This document shows, piece by piece, positions 11,641 to 24,094 of a stretch of 64,000 nt of DNA. The translations under genes were made by a program, and so were the position numbers. The DNA comes from Prosapia bicincta. Lineage: Eukaryota; Arthropoda; Insecta; Hemiptera; Cercopidae. The stretch's first letter is position 1, and every line of letters starts with the position of its first letter. The notes under the pieces were generated by a model that saw nothing but the letters and a program-made list of their open reading frames with translations, was not told where the DNA came from and did no database searches. Location of the stretch: the NCBI GenBank assembly GCA_036971475.1, contig JBAIZL010000002.1, forward strand, positions 230,743,643-230,807,642, written 5' to 3'.

Positions 11641-14600
11641 ATAGCAATCTATATCTGTGACTCAGGAGCCATTACCATTCCCTTCACAGACAAACAAAAA
11701 ACTTTTTTATATTTTATCATTCACCATTATATAATAGCATATTTTATAAAAATAAAGGATATAAATGTAAAGATTTTGTATGAATACTGTAAAAAAAACC
11801 AAAAGCCAGTAGCATCATAACATTTTTTATGGTCATTACAGTAGGTTGTGACTCTACGCTTTTACACATTTATTCTAAAACTGTATTAGATTTTTATTTG
11901 TGTCATATTAAAAAAACAAAACAATAAAATAATATTCAGTCTGAATCATAAAGGTGAGCAATAATAGCCTGAACACTGGAAGTTACAAGTGGGAATTCAG
12001 TCAGCTATGGTGCTAAGACAGCAAAACTATACACAAGGCAAAAGGATTTTATTTGTAATCAATGAAATATATCCTCTATTTATAAATAAATTTAAATCTA
12101 TTTTATAAATAGGTTATGTGCAATTGATTATAGCAGAAACATGACTGCTCAGGCTACAATTGCTCTGTTATGACTACAAATATTAACATATATTAGTATA
12201 TTACAATGTTTATCAGTGATCTGATATCAGAAATGTTAACAAAGTACAGACAATAGTAATAGATTCTTAAAGTCCTATATACAGAAATATACAACTATTA
12301 CAAAATATATTTCACCATATACAGCAATTTTTGAAAAAAAGACAATAATTATTTTCAATTGAAAAGAACGTACGTTCATCTTTATATATTCAATAAACCA
12401 CCTCTGTCAGCACTAGAGAACAAATAGTAATATAAAACAGATGACAGCTGTTTTTAGGCAAAACGTAAATCATCAGAATCTATTGAATTATGTTATTGTG
12501 CTGAAATTTTGATATTGTGAAGGAAAGCAAGTATCGGATTATGTGGATCTGAGAAAATAATGGATAGAGTAGGCAGAGGAGATTGAAATGAAACTGACCA
12601 ATGTTCTTGTCTTGTACCCAATTTGACTTTATTATAATATTCTCCTGAAACGGCAACTACATATTCCTAATAACTTCTCTGCCAGTTTAGTATAAAATCT
12701 GTTTACCTTATTTCGAAGCAGGGCATATCAATATATAAAGCAGGCCTGCATTATATTAATTCAGTATATTTATTAATCCTAACAGTGTTTGGCTGGCAAA
12801 TTAATGCTAATAATGATGCAGTCTCTTGTGTGGGTAACTCAAATCTTTCTCCTAATTTTTCATAAAAACACAAAATTGACAAATCATTTCAACTGGTCCT
12901 AATTTTGACCCTCAGGCTTCACCTAGTTGTTCTTGTATAAAACAGCTTGTCTTACGTTCATGGAAAAAATTGGTTCTTTTAGTTAGGTACCATCGTCATG
13001 AGATTTGTGTTGAAATGCCAAAAAGTAACATTTAATTTATTAACTCAGTGAAAGGCGAAGGAGATTATAGATGAATACTTTTAACAGTGAAGTTATGATA
13101 AAACATTTTTATACATAAGATGTAACAGTTTTTTTTTTTTAATTACTTCCAAGAGTACATTAAATGTTTAATAAACTTGGCATTGAACATTGACAAGTGA
13201 TGCACTTCAAAATAACCAGTACCATTTCTGAAAATGTGGGCTGTCATTTTTAGAGATCTGATTCCTCAAGAAACTGGACTTCATCCACCGTTTAACATAC
13301 TTCCAAATATTAAAAAAATAATTAAAACTAATTAAGGGCATTTCTTCCCAACAACCTAGAATAAAATTTTACATAAATGCCCTTAAATAAGCTTGTTTAA
13401 AGAGCTACAGAGTACAGAAATTCCACAAGCTAGCTAGCCAGTTAAGAAGATTAGAATTAAACTTAATCCATGGTCATTTATAACTTGATATGAATATCTT
13501 GACTATTCTGGGCGGTGATGCGTGTCTTAGCTCACCTTGAAATACATTTTGCAGGAAACTTTAGGCAGTCCTCAACAATTCAATTTATGGACTTTTCCTA
13601 AGAAATAATTTGTGTCATTTCTTGGGTCAAAAGGTTGGCAGATGATCTGTCTGACTGCCTGATGGCAGTCATTATAATGCAAAATATGTGTGTATTTTCT
13701 GCTTATTTATATCAATATTTCACTTACTGTATATCAAATATTTCGGAATAAAGTCTGCAATTATCGGTAAGTAATTTATCTACCGATAGACCAGAGAGAC
13801 CTAACTGCAAATCAGACCAGAGAGCTTGTGTTTAATCAAAATTTTCAGTAAACAATAATTTGCTAACCTTTACAGATGGGCATCTGCTGTGAAAAAATTG
13901 GAATTACTTGCGGGTTAATAAGATATAGATTATGTACTCCCAGCATTTTACTCTTAATATTGATATCAACCTGATCCCACCTGTGTCCTTCTTCCAAGCA
14001 GCGACTTTATATGTCAGAGGTGTGCAATATTTCCCTATCTATAGTATTAATTTGAATTGTTTGCCAAATGAATGAGAACTACACAATAAAAAATCTTGGT
14101 GAAGTAACTGGTGGTAGTGACTTTGATGATTCAAGCTCATTAAAATTTTAAAAAAGTTTAACTTATTTAAAAAAGATTATTAATCCTTATATATGAAAAT
14201 ATTTGTTAACATGTTCGATTCAATGATAAAGCTTAAGGCATTTTGTAATAAACGTTATGGGTGTGGTGTACCATAGGGGTTTTAGTGTAGTTTTTTTTAA
14301 ATTATGTTGTTGGGCTTCAGCATTCAATCATTCACTTGAAGACACGCCATTGCAGAGAAAGTTTTAAGCACTGTTACATTAAAAATTATTTTCAAATACT
14401 TTGTTTCTACAAAGTACTATTGAAGTTTTGAAAATGGAGTTAATCCAAAATGCGTCAACAAAAGATAATATTGAAAAGTTTGGAATGGCAGAAAAATGTA
14501 CTCAAACATATAGAAATATTCCTAACAGAAATGAAGATGAGTATATTAATAATTTCTACTTTGTTTATATAAATCTAAAAAAAACTGTTTTATTATAATT

Positions 14601-14770
14601 TTCAAGCATGTTTTACATAAATTTAAAATTTATGTTTTAAAACAAGATTAAAAAAAGTGGATGAATAACCAAAATTTAGAGTAATTGAAATTCAATTAAA
14701 CAATAAATTTTAACAATGAAAAAATAAACATTAGTGTTACAACTAGGTGCAAACAATAGGCTCTATGTAC
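11641..14770. other. Long AT-rich stretch, nothing recognised
   Basis: No transposase, RT, structural RNA or repeat family recognised. A 65-codon plus-strand ORF at 14401-14598 is acceptable in composition but has no motif and no clear splice sites. Confidence 0.4.
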
Positions 14771-14883
14771 AATACAGTAGAACCTCGATACAGACTAACT
14801 GGGATAGGAGCCAAACCGGATTAACCAGAGAATGTCTAAAAGCAGGGAAATAAAACATATACTTACATATACACACACCATTA

Positions 14884-15130
14884 TGTTAAAGCTGCAACGG
14901 ATATTTTACCACCAAATCTGTAAACCCGGTATTATGTTAGACCGGTGACAGATATTTTACCGCCCATTGTGTAAACGCAACATTATTTTAGATATGTAAC
15001 GGGTATTTTACTGCAAAATTTGTAAACGTGACATTGTTATAGCGGAGACAGATATTTTACTGCGCAATGTGTAAGCACGACATAATGTTAGAGCAGCGAC
15101 GGATATTTTACCGCCCAATTTGTAAACGCC
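14884..15130. repeat. ~60 bp tandem repeat, 4 copies
   Basis: Copies carry GATATTTTACCGCCCAATTTG-like and GTAAACGC.ACATTATG blocks at about 60-base spacing. Variation is moderate. Confidence 0.8.
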
Positions 15131-16195
15131 GGAAGAGTTGGAATCTCCTAGTTAACTTTTTATTGCCCTAAAATATTGCATTTAATTTTAGTAATAGTGT
15201 ATATCAAAGTATATTTTTGAAAATACAGCACAGCGCTATAGATAAAACAGCAATATTACTTTTGATACAATTATACCCATGGTTTTTCTTATTTTTAACT
15301 GCCTTTATTTATTTAACATAATATACACTCTTTAATAAAAAAAAAAACTGATAAAATATTTCTACCCGACTTGTTCAGTTGTAAGTGATATACAACAAAG
15401 TAAATACAAAATTACTAACAAATTACATTTCTTTAATGAATTTGCAAGACGTAAAATAGTAGTAAATTGTTAGGTTTAGAAAACTATAAAACCAAATTAG
15501 TGCGTACAACAAAGCTAACTCTAACCCAAACTGCTTCAACATGAATAATATGATTGTAGAGAGTGAGGTCATATAGTCCTTTATAGTGAAATTGCACTTT
15601 CTCCATTTTTTTCAAAATTGAGGTTATACATGAATCTTATAGGAAATTTCATGATGAATATGTTTCTGCATTCCGTTTGTGGCAAAATGTACCTTATCCT
15701 TGGGTTTAAGTCATAGTGCTCTTTCTCCAATGGAGAAATATCAGTTTGACACCAAACTTGCTTCAGCCAATCAAAGCTCGCCATTTTGTTGTTGTTACAA
15801 CTGTTCATGTTACTCATTATTGAAATCCTATATTTGTTTAGTTTTGTGGTGTTGAATTGTGTCTTATAACATTGTAGTTTTTTATAACAATGAAGTTTTT
15901 TTCTCATTAGGTCTAGTTGTAACTATATTATTTCAGTAAGTTTATTTTATTATATTTCCTTCAAATGGAATTTAATGTAACCCATTTGCTTCAAATTCAC
16001 AAAAAGAGAGCATAAGCTTTTTACTACCTTCTTCGTGAAACAGACCCTTCTACTTTGGTTATATCATTCGACTGTCAGAAGAATTTGCCACTGCCTGAAT
16101 TACCTGACCAATGCCTGTACTATTCATGACAGTTCTATTTGTTCAATCTTTCTATAGTCAAAGGTGATGGCAGTACAAAACTTTGTCCTGAAACT

Positions 16196-16560
16196 GTAAC
16201 TGCCTTTGTTTGGACGGAGAACGAATATGGTAAAAATTCAAATACCATAGCATCCTGTGTGTTTCATTATTTAAGCGCAGTTACAGATTGAAGTAGATAC
16301 TCAAACATTTGTCTCGTTGCCGATGGGTGTGGAGGTACGAATAAAAATTCAACTACTGTGACTATAGTAATTAAATGGCTTGGTAATTATTCACCAGAAT
16401 CAATCAAATCAGTTGAATTGATGTTTCCAGTCACAGGTCATACATACCTCCGAATAAAGATTTTAGTATAATTGAAAAAGACTTGAAAAAGGATGAAATT
16501 ATTCAAACACCACAGAAAGCTATTGAAATCGTAAGTAAAAAGGGCTTGTAAAAAAGGCTG
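16196..16560 (+). pseudogene. Degenerate transposase-like fragment
   Basis: Two plus-strand frames joined by a shift near 16,290 give TAFVWTENEYGKNSNTIASC, then VADGCGGTNKNSTT, then SVELMFPVTGHTY and FSIIEKDLKKDE. This pattern (W.E, DGCGGQNKN, FPV.GH, PPDR.F..IEK) is a family of transposase-like proteins I have seen in arthropod and other invertebrate genomes. I cannot assign the superfamily safely. Stops and shifts make it a pseudogene. Confidence 0.5.
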
Positions 16561-17011
16561 GTGTAGACTTGAAGTCTACAATTTCAAAAAGGCAGCAGAA
16601 AAAGTTACGAGAAAGTGTGTTCTAATGGCATTTTCAGATCTCCAGAGCAAAAAAAAAATTTTTAAGAAAATCCATGAGGAATGTAAACACAATTTTTGGG
16701 ATAAATATAAATATCATTAAATACATTTAAACAACTTGCTTAGTTCATTTTCATACTGAACACCTTTATATTGAATGTTTTAGCAACAGCAGAACAGTTT
16801 CTTCAGCTTCATTGGAATCAAACTGAACTCTATCCACTGTTAAGAGTCAAAGTGCACTTTTGCCATTATATTTTTGTTTATTGTCACTGTAAATGCAGAT
16901 GAAATTTGGGTTTTATGTACTCTAAATAATTATATACATGTGCCCTTTAATTACCAACAAAAATTTTAATTCTAAGTTCTTTAATACATTCTTCAGAGGG
17001 TTTTCACTGTA

Positions 17012-17770
17012 CTGAAAAATGAGGTGAGTGGGAGAAAGTACGGTTTGATTCTAGAGGACACATATGACGGTATGGGAATGGCCGTTTATGGTACACTTAA
17101 TTGCAACAGTGAAAAGGTTAAAAAGAAGCTATAACAAAATAATATGCATGAAATGGTCAACTTATTTCTTTATGTATAAGCTCTACCTATATATCTAATC
17201 TTAAAAGTACTAAAATGTTCTAATGCTGATGTCACTTTCTCTTTATAAATATAATACAATGTTGAAACTAAACTTTCATTCAATAACAGGGTTTACTTTT
17301 TTATTATTTAATAGCCTCCATGAAATAGTATATAACAATAATTAAATCAGTATAAAATGAAAACAAATAAAATAAAACACATATAAAATAAACAAATATG
17401 AGATGTAAATATAGTTAACACTTTGTATACTGTAACGAAGTACAAGCCAGTACCTCACAGACCACTATTCTAAGCCCAATTATATCTTGGAATGATATAT
17501 TTAATTTCATACAAGTTTTTCTTAGTGAAACATCAGGTTTCAATATTTTACTGTGTTCTCAAATGCACAAAAATAAATGCCATTGACGTTCATTACCAGC
17601 AAAAAACAAATCAGGTCCTCATTTGAAGAAACGTTATTTATAATCAGTTGTTATTTTTACAAAACTTTTATTAAGCTTATTTATGTCTTTCTTTTTGATA
17701 GTATTATTATTATAATTTCCATAGTGGTATAATTGTATCCTAAAGGGATTTATAAATTTAAACAAACAGG
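17012..17770. other. AT-rich DNA, nothing recognised
   Basis: No supported feature. Confidence 0.4.
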
Positions 17771-17829
17771 AGGTGGGAATTATACACCATGCCACAATTT
17801 TTTGTTAGTGTTAATTTTATGTTTAAAAT

Positions 17830-18120
17830 ACAACTGTATCACTTATCGGTTATTGTGACAGTCTTTGTGAACATTTCGGTGCGTTTCGTTTTTTGTTCCA
17901 CAGTTGCTGTCAGATTGAGGACTGTGTTATTGTATTAGTGTTACTTGAAGTGTGTTATAGTTGTGTTTAATATAATTTGTACAATGAATAAAGGTATTGA
18001 GGTTGAATTATTGGAAAATGTCTAAGACAACGAAAATGTCTCCGAAGGATAACTGACAGCTCCGACGAGGGATCTCCAACATGGAAACAATATCAGCGTT
18101 TTCCCAGAGAATTGCCAAAA
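17830..18120 (+). pseudogene. piggyBac-like element, 5' part
   Basis: This stretch matches 53,730-53,990 closely, sharing TATCACTTATCGGTT, GTGAACATTTCGGT and GTGTTATAGTTGTGT. An ATG at about 17,984 begins MNKGIEVELLENV, followed by stops and the block ENVSE. An acidic start of this kind (ELLENVSDNENVSED-like) is common in piggyBac-type transposases. Only the N-terminus is left. PLE terminal sequence begins next to it. Confidence 0.5.
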
Positions 18121-18179
18121 TATTTGAAGCCTATTTTTGATTATTTTTGTACTTATTTTTTGTCCCTATATCATATCTA

Positions 18180-18551
18180 AGTACGAAATACGTTTCTTAT
18201 CATAATATATATATATTTTTGATATTTTACGTTATCCATTGTTTTTTCGTTGCACAATCTTTATGAAGTTAATATATTACTATTGTAAGTAATTTTATCC
18301 ACCATTGTCTTAAGACAACTTGTATTTATTTTATTTCATTCTCTCATATTTCTTTTTGTGTTTTCTCTTCGATTGACAAAGACCACTGTGTGGTTGAAAT
18401 ATATCATTGTTTAAGTGCTTTTATGTGTTTCTATTTCAAGACTACAGTGTGGACTCTTACTAAGGTAAGTCTGTCAGTCTCCTAGTCCAAAAAATCTAAA
18501 TAATCTTTACCAACCAAAACTAACCTAAATATATATATATATATATATATA
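18180..18551 (+). mobile_element. Solo PLE terminal repeat with (TA)n
   Basis: Plus-strand homology to the right terminal repeat of the intact PLE (31,560-31,765): TTCTCTTCGATTGACAAAG, GACCACTGTGTGGTTGAAAT, GGTAAGTCTGTCAGTCTCCT. It also keeps the outermost AAAACTAACCTAAA next to a (TA)n run at about 18,531-18,551. No coding part is present. Confidence 0.75.
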
Positions 18552-18996
18552 CATGTGTTGGGCCAATTGGCCCGACCTAGTTTTTTAATAGCGTAAATGA
18601 CACTAAAACTCTGTCGGGCCAATTGGCTCGACATTGTTTTTGAGGTATTTATATTTTCTACACACAATATTTTTTTGCTTTGTGTGTAAACAATAAACCA
18701 CAAAACCACATTTTCATGTTCCGTTTACCGACATAATAAACTGACTGGCGAGTAAAGTGTTTTGGCGCTTATCACGAAGAGACGTAAACGTGTCACTTGT
18801 CATTGATTTGTGAGTTTATAAATATTTTGCATATAGAACGAAGTGAAAACATATTCTCTCTCTCTGATAAGTAAAGCTTTGGATCCAATAAATACTACAT
18901 AAGATTTCATAGCAAGCAAAAGTTTTGAAACTTTGTAATTTACTTTTTATGGAATTTATGTTATAATTTACTTTTTATTAAGGAAGAGTTTATCTA
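18552..18996 (-). repeat. Inverted copy of the 34.8-35.3 kb segment
   Basis: The sequence is the reverse complement of about 34,820-35,275 with moderate divergence. Shared blocks include GGGCCAATTGGCCC, AAACCACATTTTCATGTTCC and TTTTGGCGCTTATCAC. The 35 kb copy lies inside a TTAA-bounded element, so this is a partial second copy. In both places the same edge abuts (TA)n and the PLE terminal repeat. Confidence 0.75.
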
Positions 18997-19004
18997 AGTT
19001 AAGT

Positions 19005-19481
19005 ATTAAAATGGTGGGGGTGGGGTTGTATATAGTATTTATTTTGGTATTTTTTAGAAATTATTATAATCACTGTGTTAGAACTATTAAGATAAGAATT
19101 ACTTATTGAAATTGTGTGTAAACTTATTTTTATCATTGAAAAACATTGTAAATAGCGGCAGGAAGGATTGTAGGTACCGTACATAAATTTTTTTTGTGGT
19201 ACTTTTTCTATAACTATAACTAAGTTATATATATAATATAACTAGGTGTTGTGACTGAAAAAAAGGTTTGTCGGTATCCAGCAACAATTGGGAGAGAAAC
19301 CTACAAGTTAGACAGTACGTACATGAACATACCAGAAATGACATCACCAAAACTGATGAAAATGAATGCCTAGCCAACTTCAGATGACATATTGGGTCCA
19401 TCAACAAAATTTTCAATGCAAGTAATAAATAATATTTTTTCAGCAATTTTGATGTGCAACTATAAAACATTTAACGTGTTA
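19005..19481 (+). mobile_element. piggyBac-like element, 3' part
   Basis: Homologous to 54,464-55,011: both contain ATTAAAATGGTGG, GTGTTAGAACTATT, GCAGGAAGGATTG, ATGACATATTGGGTCCATCA and an end near AACGTGTTA. With 17,830-18,120 it would form one element now split by other repeats. It is non-coding here. Confidence 0.6.
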
Positions 19482-19531
19482 TTACCACAAAAACGGTTAA
19501 AAATTACCAATATAAACTTATCAAGATTAAA

Positions 19532-19574
19532 CTCTTATGTACATTTCGATGACCATGTCATCTTTATCAGAGAA
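19532..19574 (-). ncRNA. Hammerhead-like module, family D
   Basis: Minus strand: arm TTCT, core CTGATAA (G8 changed to A), unpaired A, 6-bp hairpin GATGAC-ATG-GTCATC, GAA, palindrome ATGTACAT, A, partner AGAG. Arms pair 3-4 bases including a G-U. The core change should reduce or abolish activity. Confidence 0.35.
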
Positions 19575-19759
19575 ACTCATTTAGCCCCTGCTATTTTGGT
19601 ACAGTTAATTTTGTTTGAACAATAATTACAAATTTCTATAAATAACCTAAAATTGCAAAGTAAGTTAGTGATACACAAACATCCTGATTCTTGAACCCTG
19701 GCTCAGTATACAAAGTGTTTAATTATATTGTATATAAATAACTAACAGAGCACTACCAA

Positions 19760-20286
19760 TTATTACATTCATATCTCTGTAATTTTCAATCTTTCAGTGA
19801 TAACCAATTACAATACAAACACTGTCAATTATTTTCAATAATTTACAAAACTTAATTCGATTTTTAAAAATAATTTCAAAAATGAAACAACTAATATAAA
19901 CATAAAAATATATAATATAATTAAAAATATGTTAAAATTTTAACATAATTTTAAAATATACAAATCATAAACTTATTTTGTATGTTAGACCAATTTTTTT
20001 ATACTAAAAACTCCATTACCTTGAATGGAGCCCTTCTATGCTTATTAAACACTGAATATTTAATTTAGAAAAATACTACAAATTTATGCAATGATGAAAT
20101 ATAAAAATTAAGACAACTTTATCAACAAATTAAAATACAGCATAAAAAGATACAGATATTGCACACAGAATAAAGCTTTAAAAAACACGGGGAATACTTG
20201 AGAACCCACAAAGGTAGTAAAAACATCTATGCCATTGTTGCGAATAGACAATATTAAATGACAAATCACATTATTAACTGAATGTA

Positions 20287-20356
<70 letters not shown>

Positions 20357-20530
20357 CAAAATAAATGTGTGTTTATTAATAATGTAGTAAAATATTACAT
20401 ATTATTGTTAACATTATTAAGTAATAATTATTCAAATATTTAATTATTTACAAATCAAGTTTTCTTGTATAAAATCAATTATATTTCAACGGTACAGCTA
20501 TTTTGTTTTTGTTGATTATCCTCATGAATT
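19760..20530. repeat. Diverged direct duplication, copy 1
   Basis: About 750 bases align in the same orientation with 24,095-24,810. Shared blocks include CAATCTTTCAGTGATAA, TTAAAAATATGTTAAAA, TTTTTTTATACTAAAA, ATTATTTACAAATCAAGTTT and ATTGTTAACAT. Copy 1 holds a long (TA)n at 20,291-20,352. No coding function is seen. Confidence 0.7.
20291..20352. repeat. (TA)n microsatellite
   Basis: About 60 bases of TA inside duplication copy 1. Copy 2 lacks it. Confidence 0.95.
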
Positions 20531-20597
20531 TTGGTGTATGATTTCATAAACCCTTATAAAAAGGACTATAAAAAAACTCTTTATAAAGAAAAAGCAC

Positions 20598-21466
20598 TTA
20601 ACACATTCAGCACGGCGGCGATATTGGAGATCTCATCAAACTGCTGTCTGTTTTTTCGTCAACTTCCACTTATGATGACAGTGAAATGCTATGCGGGTTG
20701 CATAGCTTGTCGCAGCATCTAATTATCATGCCCAATCTTTTCATCTCAATTTTATTTCTACCATATACAGGTTTATTGGGGACATCAAAACAGTGTATTA
20801 GACATTAAAATATTGTTTTAATATATATTTTTAAGATATATATTTGTTTAAGATATAGATAATGCGTATGTCATGTCAGAGACTATTTATAGCCGAGATT
20901 AGCTGACATTTGTTTACTACAATCTTATGATGACACATTAGGTTTTCGGGCGTCCAAGCATTTTATCAATGACTCTTATTTACAGTAGTCTGTTCCCACC
21001 TCGAGTAGGTTCATTCACTCTAGGAGGACAGTTATCGTTTATTCTTGCGTTATTTTAGAAAGCCTTATCTTTATGATCATTGTTTCTACTGGATATTTTG
21101 CCACGTTAAGTGGTTCAAACTAAAAAAAAAAAAACAATAAAATATAAAAGTTAAACCAAATTAAATCTGTTCATAAAACTCCCTGAAGCATTGTTTCAGT
21201 TGAAGCATCAAAAGTTAACTTGGGATAGTCGGATTTAAAAACGACTCGGACAATGTTCTCCAAACTCTTCTGAAGCACTGACGCAAAAATCAAACCTTTA
21301 TACAAACACGTATCGACACTAAAGAAGTTTTAATTAGACTGGGATTGAGCGTGCCAGTGCGCTCGCCGTCTCTTAGAAAGGGAGCGAGGAGCACACCGGT
21401 ATGTTCTCAGTGCCTCGTAAGGGAACCCAGAGCATGCCGGTACGCAAATCGTGCTGAACATGTTAA
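20598..21466. mobile_element. TTAA-flanked MITE, 869 bp (family T1)
   Basis: The left end TTAACACATTCAGCACG and the right end, read inward TTAACATGTTCAGCACG, are inverted repeats that include TTAA. TTAA target sites are the hallmark of piggyBac-type elements. There is no transposase. The middle (20,865-21,000) is homologous to part of the MITE at 8956-9813, and the right third matches 38,040-38,296. Confidence 0.7.
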
Positions 21467-21649
21467 GTTTTAACTTTATAAAACAACCTGTCAAACTTTT
21501 AATTCAAGTTAATTTGATAAAAACTTGATTAGACATAATGTTTTTAATCACATTAAACGACCTTTATAAGAGTGTAGGTCGGCTGCTAAGTAACGTAGTT
21601 ACGCTGGGTAGGAACAGTTTAAAGGCAAATTCTGTAATGAAGTAAAAAA

Positions 21650-22010
21650 CATGAGTTATTTGTATTGCTTTCCTTCATTTAATATGTTTTCATTTTGTTG
21701 TTTTGAAATGTTTTAAATTTTTTTACTACTCAAATGTGTTGAGATGTAGCCCTTTTTTTCGTTATGTGGAAAATGTCTAGGTTATGGTTGATGGCTGTAT
21801 AATTGTGGTCTGTTTCTATTACGTGGTGAGGGAGAGTATATGTCATATTTAATGGAAAGTGTGTTTTTCATGCTTTGTTCGACTCTTTTACCAGCTTGCC
21901 CAATATGGGGTTTATTAGTTTGGTTTGTATACACCCGATGATTGGAGTTTGTCTTTTATGTTTGCATGTAATGTTTGTAGTTCTTTTAAATATTATCCTA
22001 TAATGCTGGT
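21650..22010 (-). pseudogene. Degenerate PLE GIY-YIG tail
   Basis: Minus-strand frames give GVYKPN, then IGQAGKRVEQSMKN, then SIKYDIYSPSPR. This matches the order of the PLE GIY-YIG region (GVYKLTC, YIGQTGR, KEH, SIK) with stops and shifts. No RT is left. Confidence 0.5.
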
Positions 22011-22490
22011 ACCACGTAAGCTAGTGTGCGACCTCGAACGGCGAGCATAGGCGGGGGGGAAGGGTAGAGGAAGCAAATAACGATTCTACAGACATTATAA
22101 TATAAGGTATAGTTTTTATATTATAATAATGTTGATTTGACATAGTCGAAAGGCTGCTATAAATATTATTTAATTTGATTTGTCATATTAACCAGATCAA
22201 TTACATAGTTTTGAACAAATTTACTTATATCAGTTTTCTAAACGACCGGAACACTTGCCATTTCTTAGCGATAGCATTTGATGTAACACACACTACAAAA
22301 AGCAATGTTTTTGAACAGGGATAGCCTTTTGTTTTCTATCGATCGATGGCGCGCCAACTTACGAGTGAACAGTTATACCTTCATCTTTGAAACTTTTACT
22401 CAATCTAATATGAAGTTTTGTTTATATATATATGAGTGTGATAAATATCTTTTCCCTTCCTGTTGTGTTACTGCAGCCATTTCTAAATGA
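22011..22490. other. Nothing recognised
   Basis: Intergenic or repeat-derived DNA with a short G-rich run at about 22,052-22,066. Confidence 0.4.
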
Positions 22491-22492
22491 TA

Positions 22493-23851
22493 CAGTACCG
22501 CTCAGATTAATTAGAACACAGGTAATTCCACTCTTTTCATCATGCGACAGTTGGCATCATTACTACAGTACTTTGATTTTGTTTTAATACAACCTAACCT
22601 CACAAACAATTAGTGCACAAGTGATGCTTTGTGCTTTACACATTTTCAGTGAAGTATTCTTAGTTTTTATTATTGTTGCAAGTTTGTGTGTTTGTTTAAC
22701 AAACTTATTTTAGTTTTACAATAACTCAATTGATGGATACCACACCTAGAAAACGTTGCAAGATTATTACGCTACATCAGTATGGAAGTATGTCTGAGAG
22801 GAAGATAGCTGAAGAATGTAAGGTAGGCCTAGCTACTGTTAACCGACTTGTTAAGCAATTTAATGAGACTGGCTCCTTTTCTACTAACAGAATAGGAAAT
22901 AGTGGTCGTAAAAGAAAAACCACACCTCAAACTGACCGCCAATTAATTAGGAATAGTAAGATCAACCCCAGGTTGTCAACTGTAGATTTGGCACGAGAAA
23001 TTATCAAAAATGGAGTTAATATTCATGTTAGTACTGTTAAAAGAAGGTTGACAAAAGTTGAGCAAAAAGCTTACAGACCAAAGAAAAAGCAGCTTCTTAC
23101 TGTGGCAATGAAGAAGAAACGCTTGCAGTGGGCTATAACCTACAAAAAGTGCTCTGTTGAACAGTGGAAAAACGTCGTTTTCTCTGATGAAACACAGTTT
23201 TTGGTTCAGGGACATAAAGTTAACTTTGTCTGCAGAAGTGGGAATGAAGCTGAGACATCAGCTCACATCCTTCAACAACCCAAACATCCACCTAAAAAAA
23301 TATTTTGGGGCTGTATGTCCTATAATGGTCCAGGGCCATTAGTTCCAATTGGAGGTATGATGAACTCAGACAAATATATTACTTTATTACAAAGAAGAGT
23401 TGTCCCACTCCTTTTGCAAATGTTTCCAAAAGCCAAAGTCTTGTGATTTTTCAACAAGACTCGGCTCCATGCCATACATCTAAAAAATGCAAGGAATTTT
23501 TTTCTGAGAACAAAGTAAAAGTTCTGGAATGGCCTGTTAATTCACCCGATTTAAACCCAATTGAAAATCTATGGGCTATTTGTAAAAAAAAGGATTGCTA
23601 ACAAAGATTGTACAACAAAAACATCCATGATTACTGCTGTAATCAAAATATGGTACTATGATGACGAAATTAAAAATATATGCAAAAAACTCATAGAATC
23701 AATGCCAAAACGATGTGAAGAGGTTATAAAAAACAAAGGAAGACATATTAATTATTAGGGAGCTGTTTGTAATTTTTGTGGTCAATAAATTGTGTTTCAT
23801 TTAAGAATCGTAGTCATTTAGCTGGTGTTCCAATTAATTTGAGCGGTACTG
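22493..23851 (+). mobile_element. Tc1-like transposon, 1359 bp
   Basis: TIRs CAGTACCGCTCAGATTAATT and CAGTACCGCTCAAATTAATT (right, read inward) are flanked by TA at 22491-22492 and 23852-23853. The element holds one transposase gene broken by frameshifts. The well-kept ends and short list of lesions suggest a fairly young, dead copy. Confidence 0.92.
22733..23758 (+). pseudogene. Tc1-family DD34E transposase, two frameshifts
   Basis: ATG at 22733 (MDTTPRKRC) opens a paired helix-turn-helix N-terminus (ERKIAEECKVGLATVNRLV). A second HTH region follows (LSTVDLAREI.....VSTVKRRL). The catalytic core has D1 in NVVFSDETQF, D2 in FQQDSAPCHTSK and E in LNPIENLW. Counting D2 to E gives 34 intervening residues, so it is DD34E. 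A one-base shift near 23,440 (after KAKVL) and a second in an A-run near 23,583 (after LWAI) break the frame. All three catalytic residues survive. The C-terminus ends around GRHINY at 23,758. Full Tc1 transposases are about 340 residues, which matches the joined length. Confidence 0.9.
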
Positions 23852-24094
23852 TATATATTTAATTGTACTGATTTCTTAGTCGTTGTTTTCATTAGACATT
23901 TTCTTACTTATGGTGACAATAACTTACACTTTCTAACCACATTATAGAAAACCTGCTTTTAAAATGGTTTTATAATCTACCTCAACTTATTTTCCAGCAG
24001 CCAACGTATTTTGAAATAAATTTTTATGAACACACTTTTATATAAATACTCTACTTAAAAGTAATTTAATATTAATGTACATAAATCATTAACA

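Larger units (their letters stand above)
14775..17009 (+). mobile_element. Candidate DNA transposon remnant with CAGT ends
   Basis: The left end CAGTAGAACCTCGATACAG follows TA at 14773-14774. About 2.2 kb on, the right end read inward is CAGTGAAAACCCTCTG, followed by TA. The ends are only loosely alike, so the pairing is tentative. Inside lie a ~60 bp tandem repeat (14,884-15,130) and a broken transposase-like frame (about 16,200-16,560). Confidence 0.35.
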
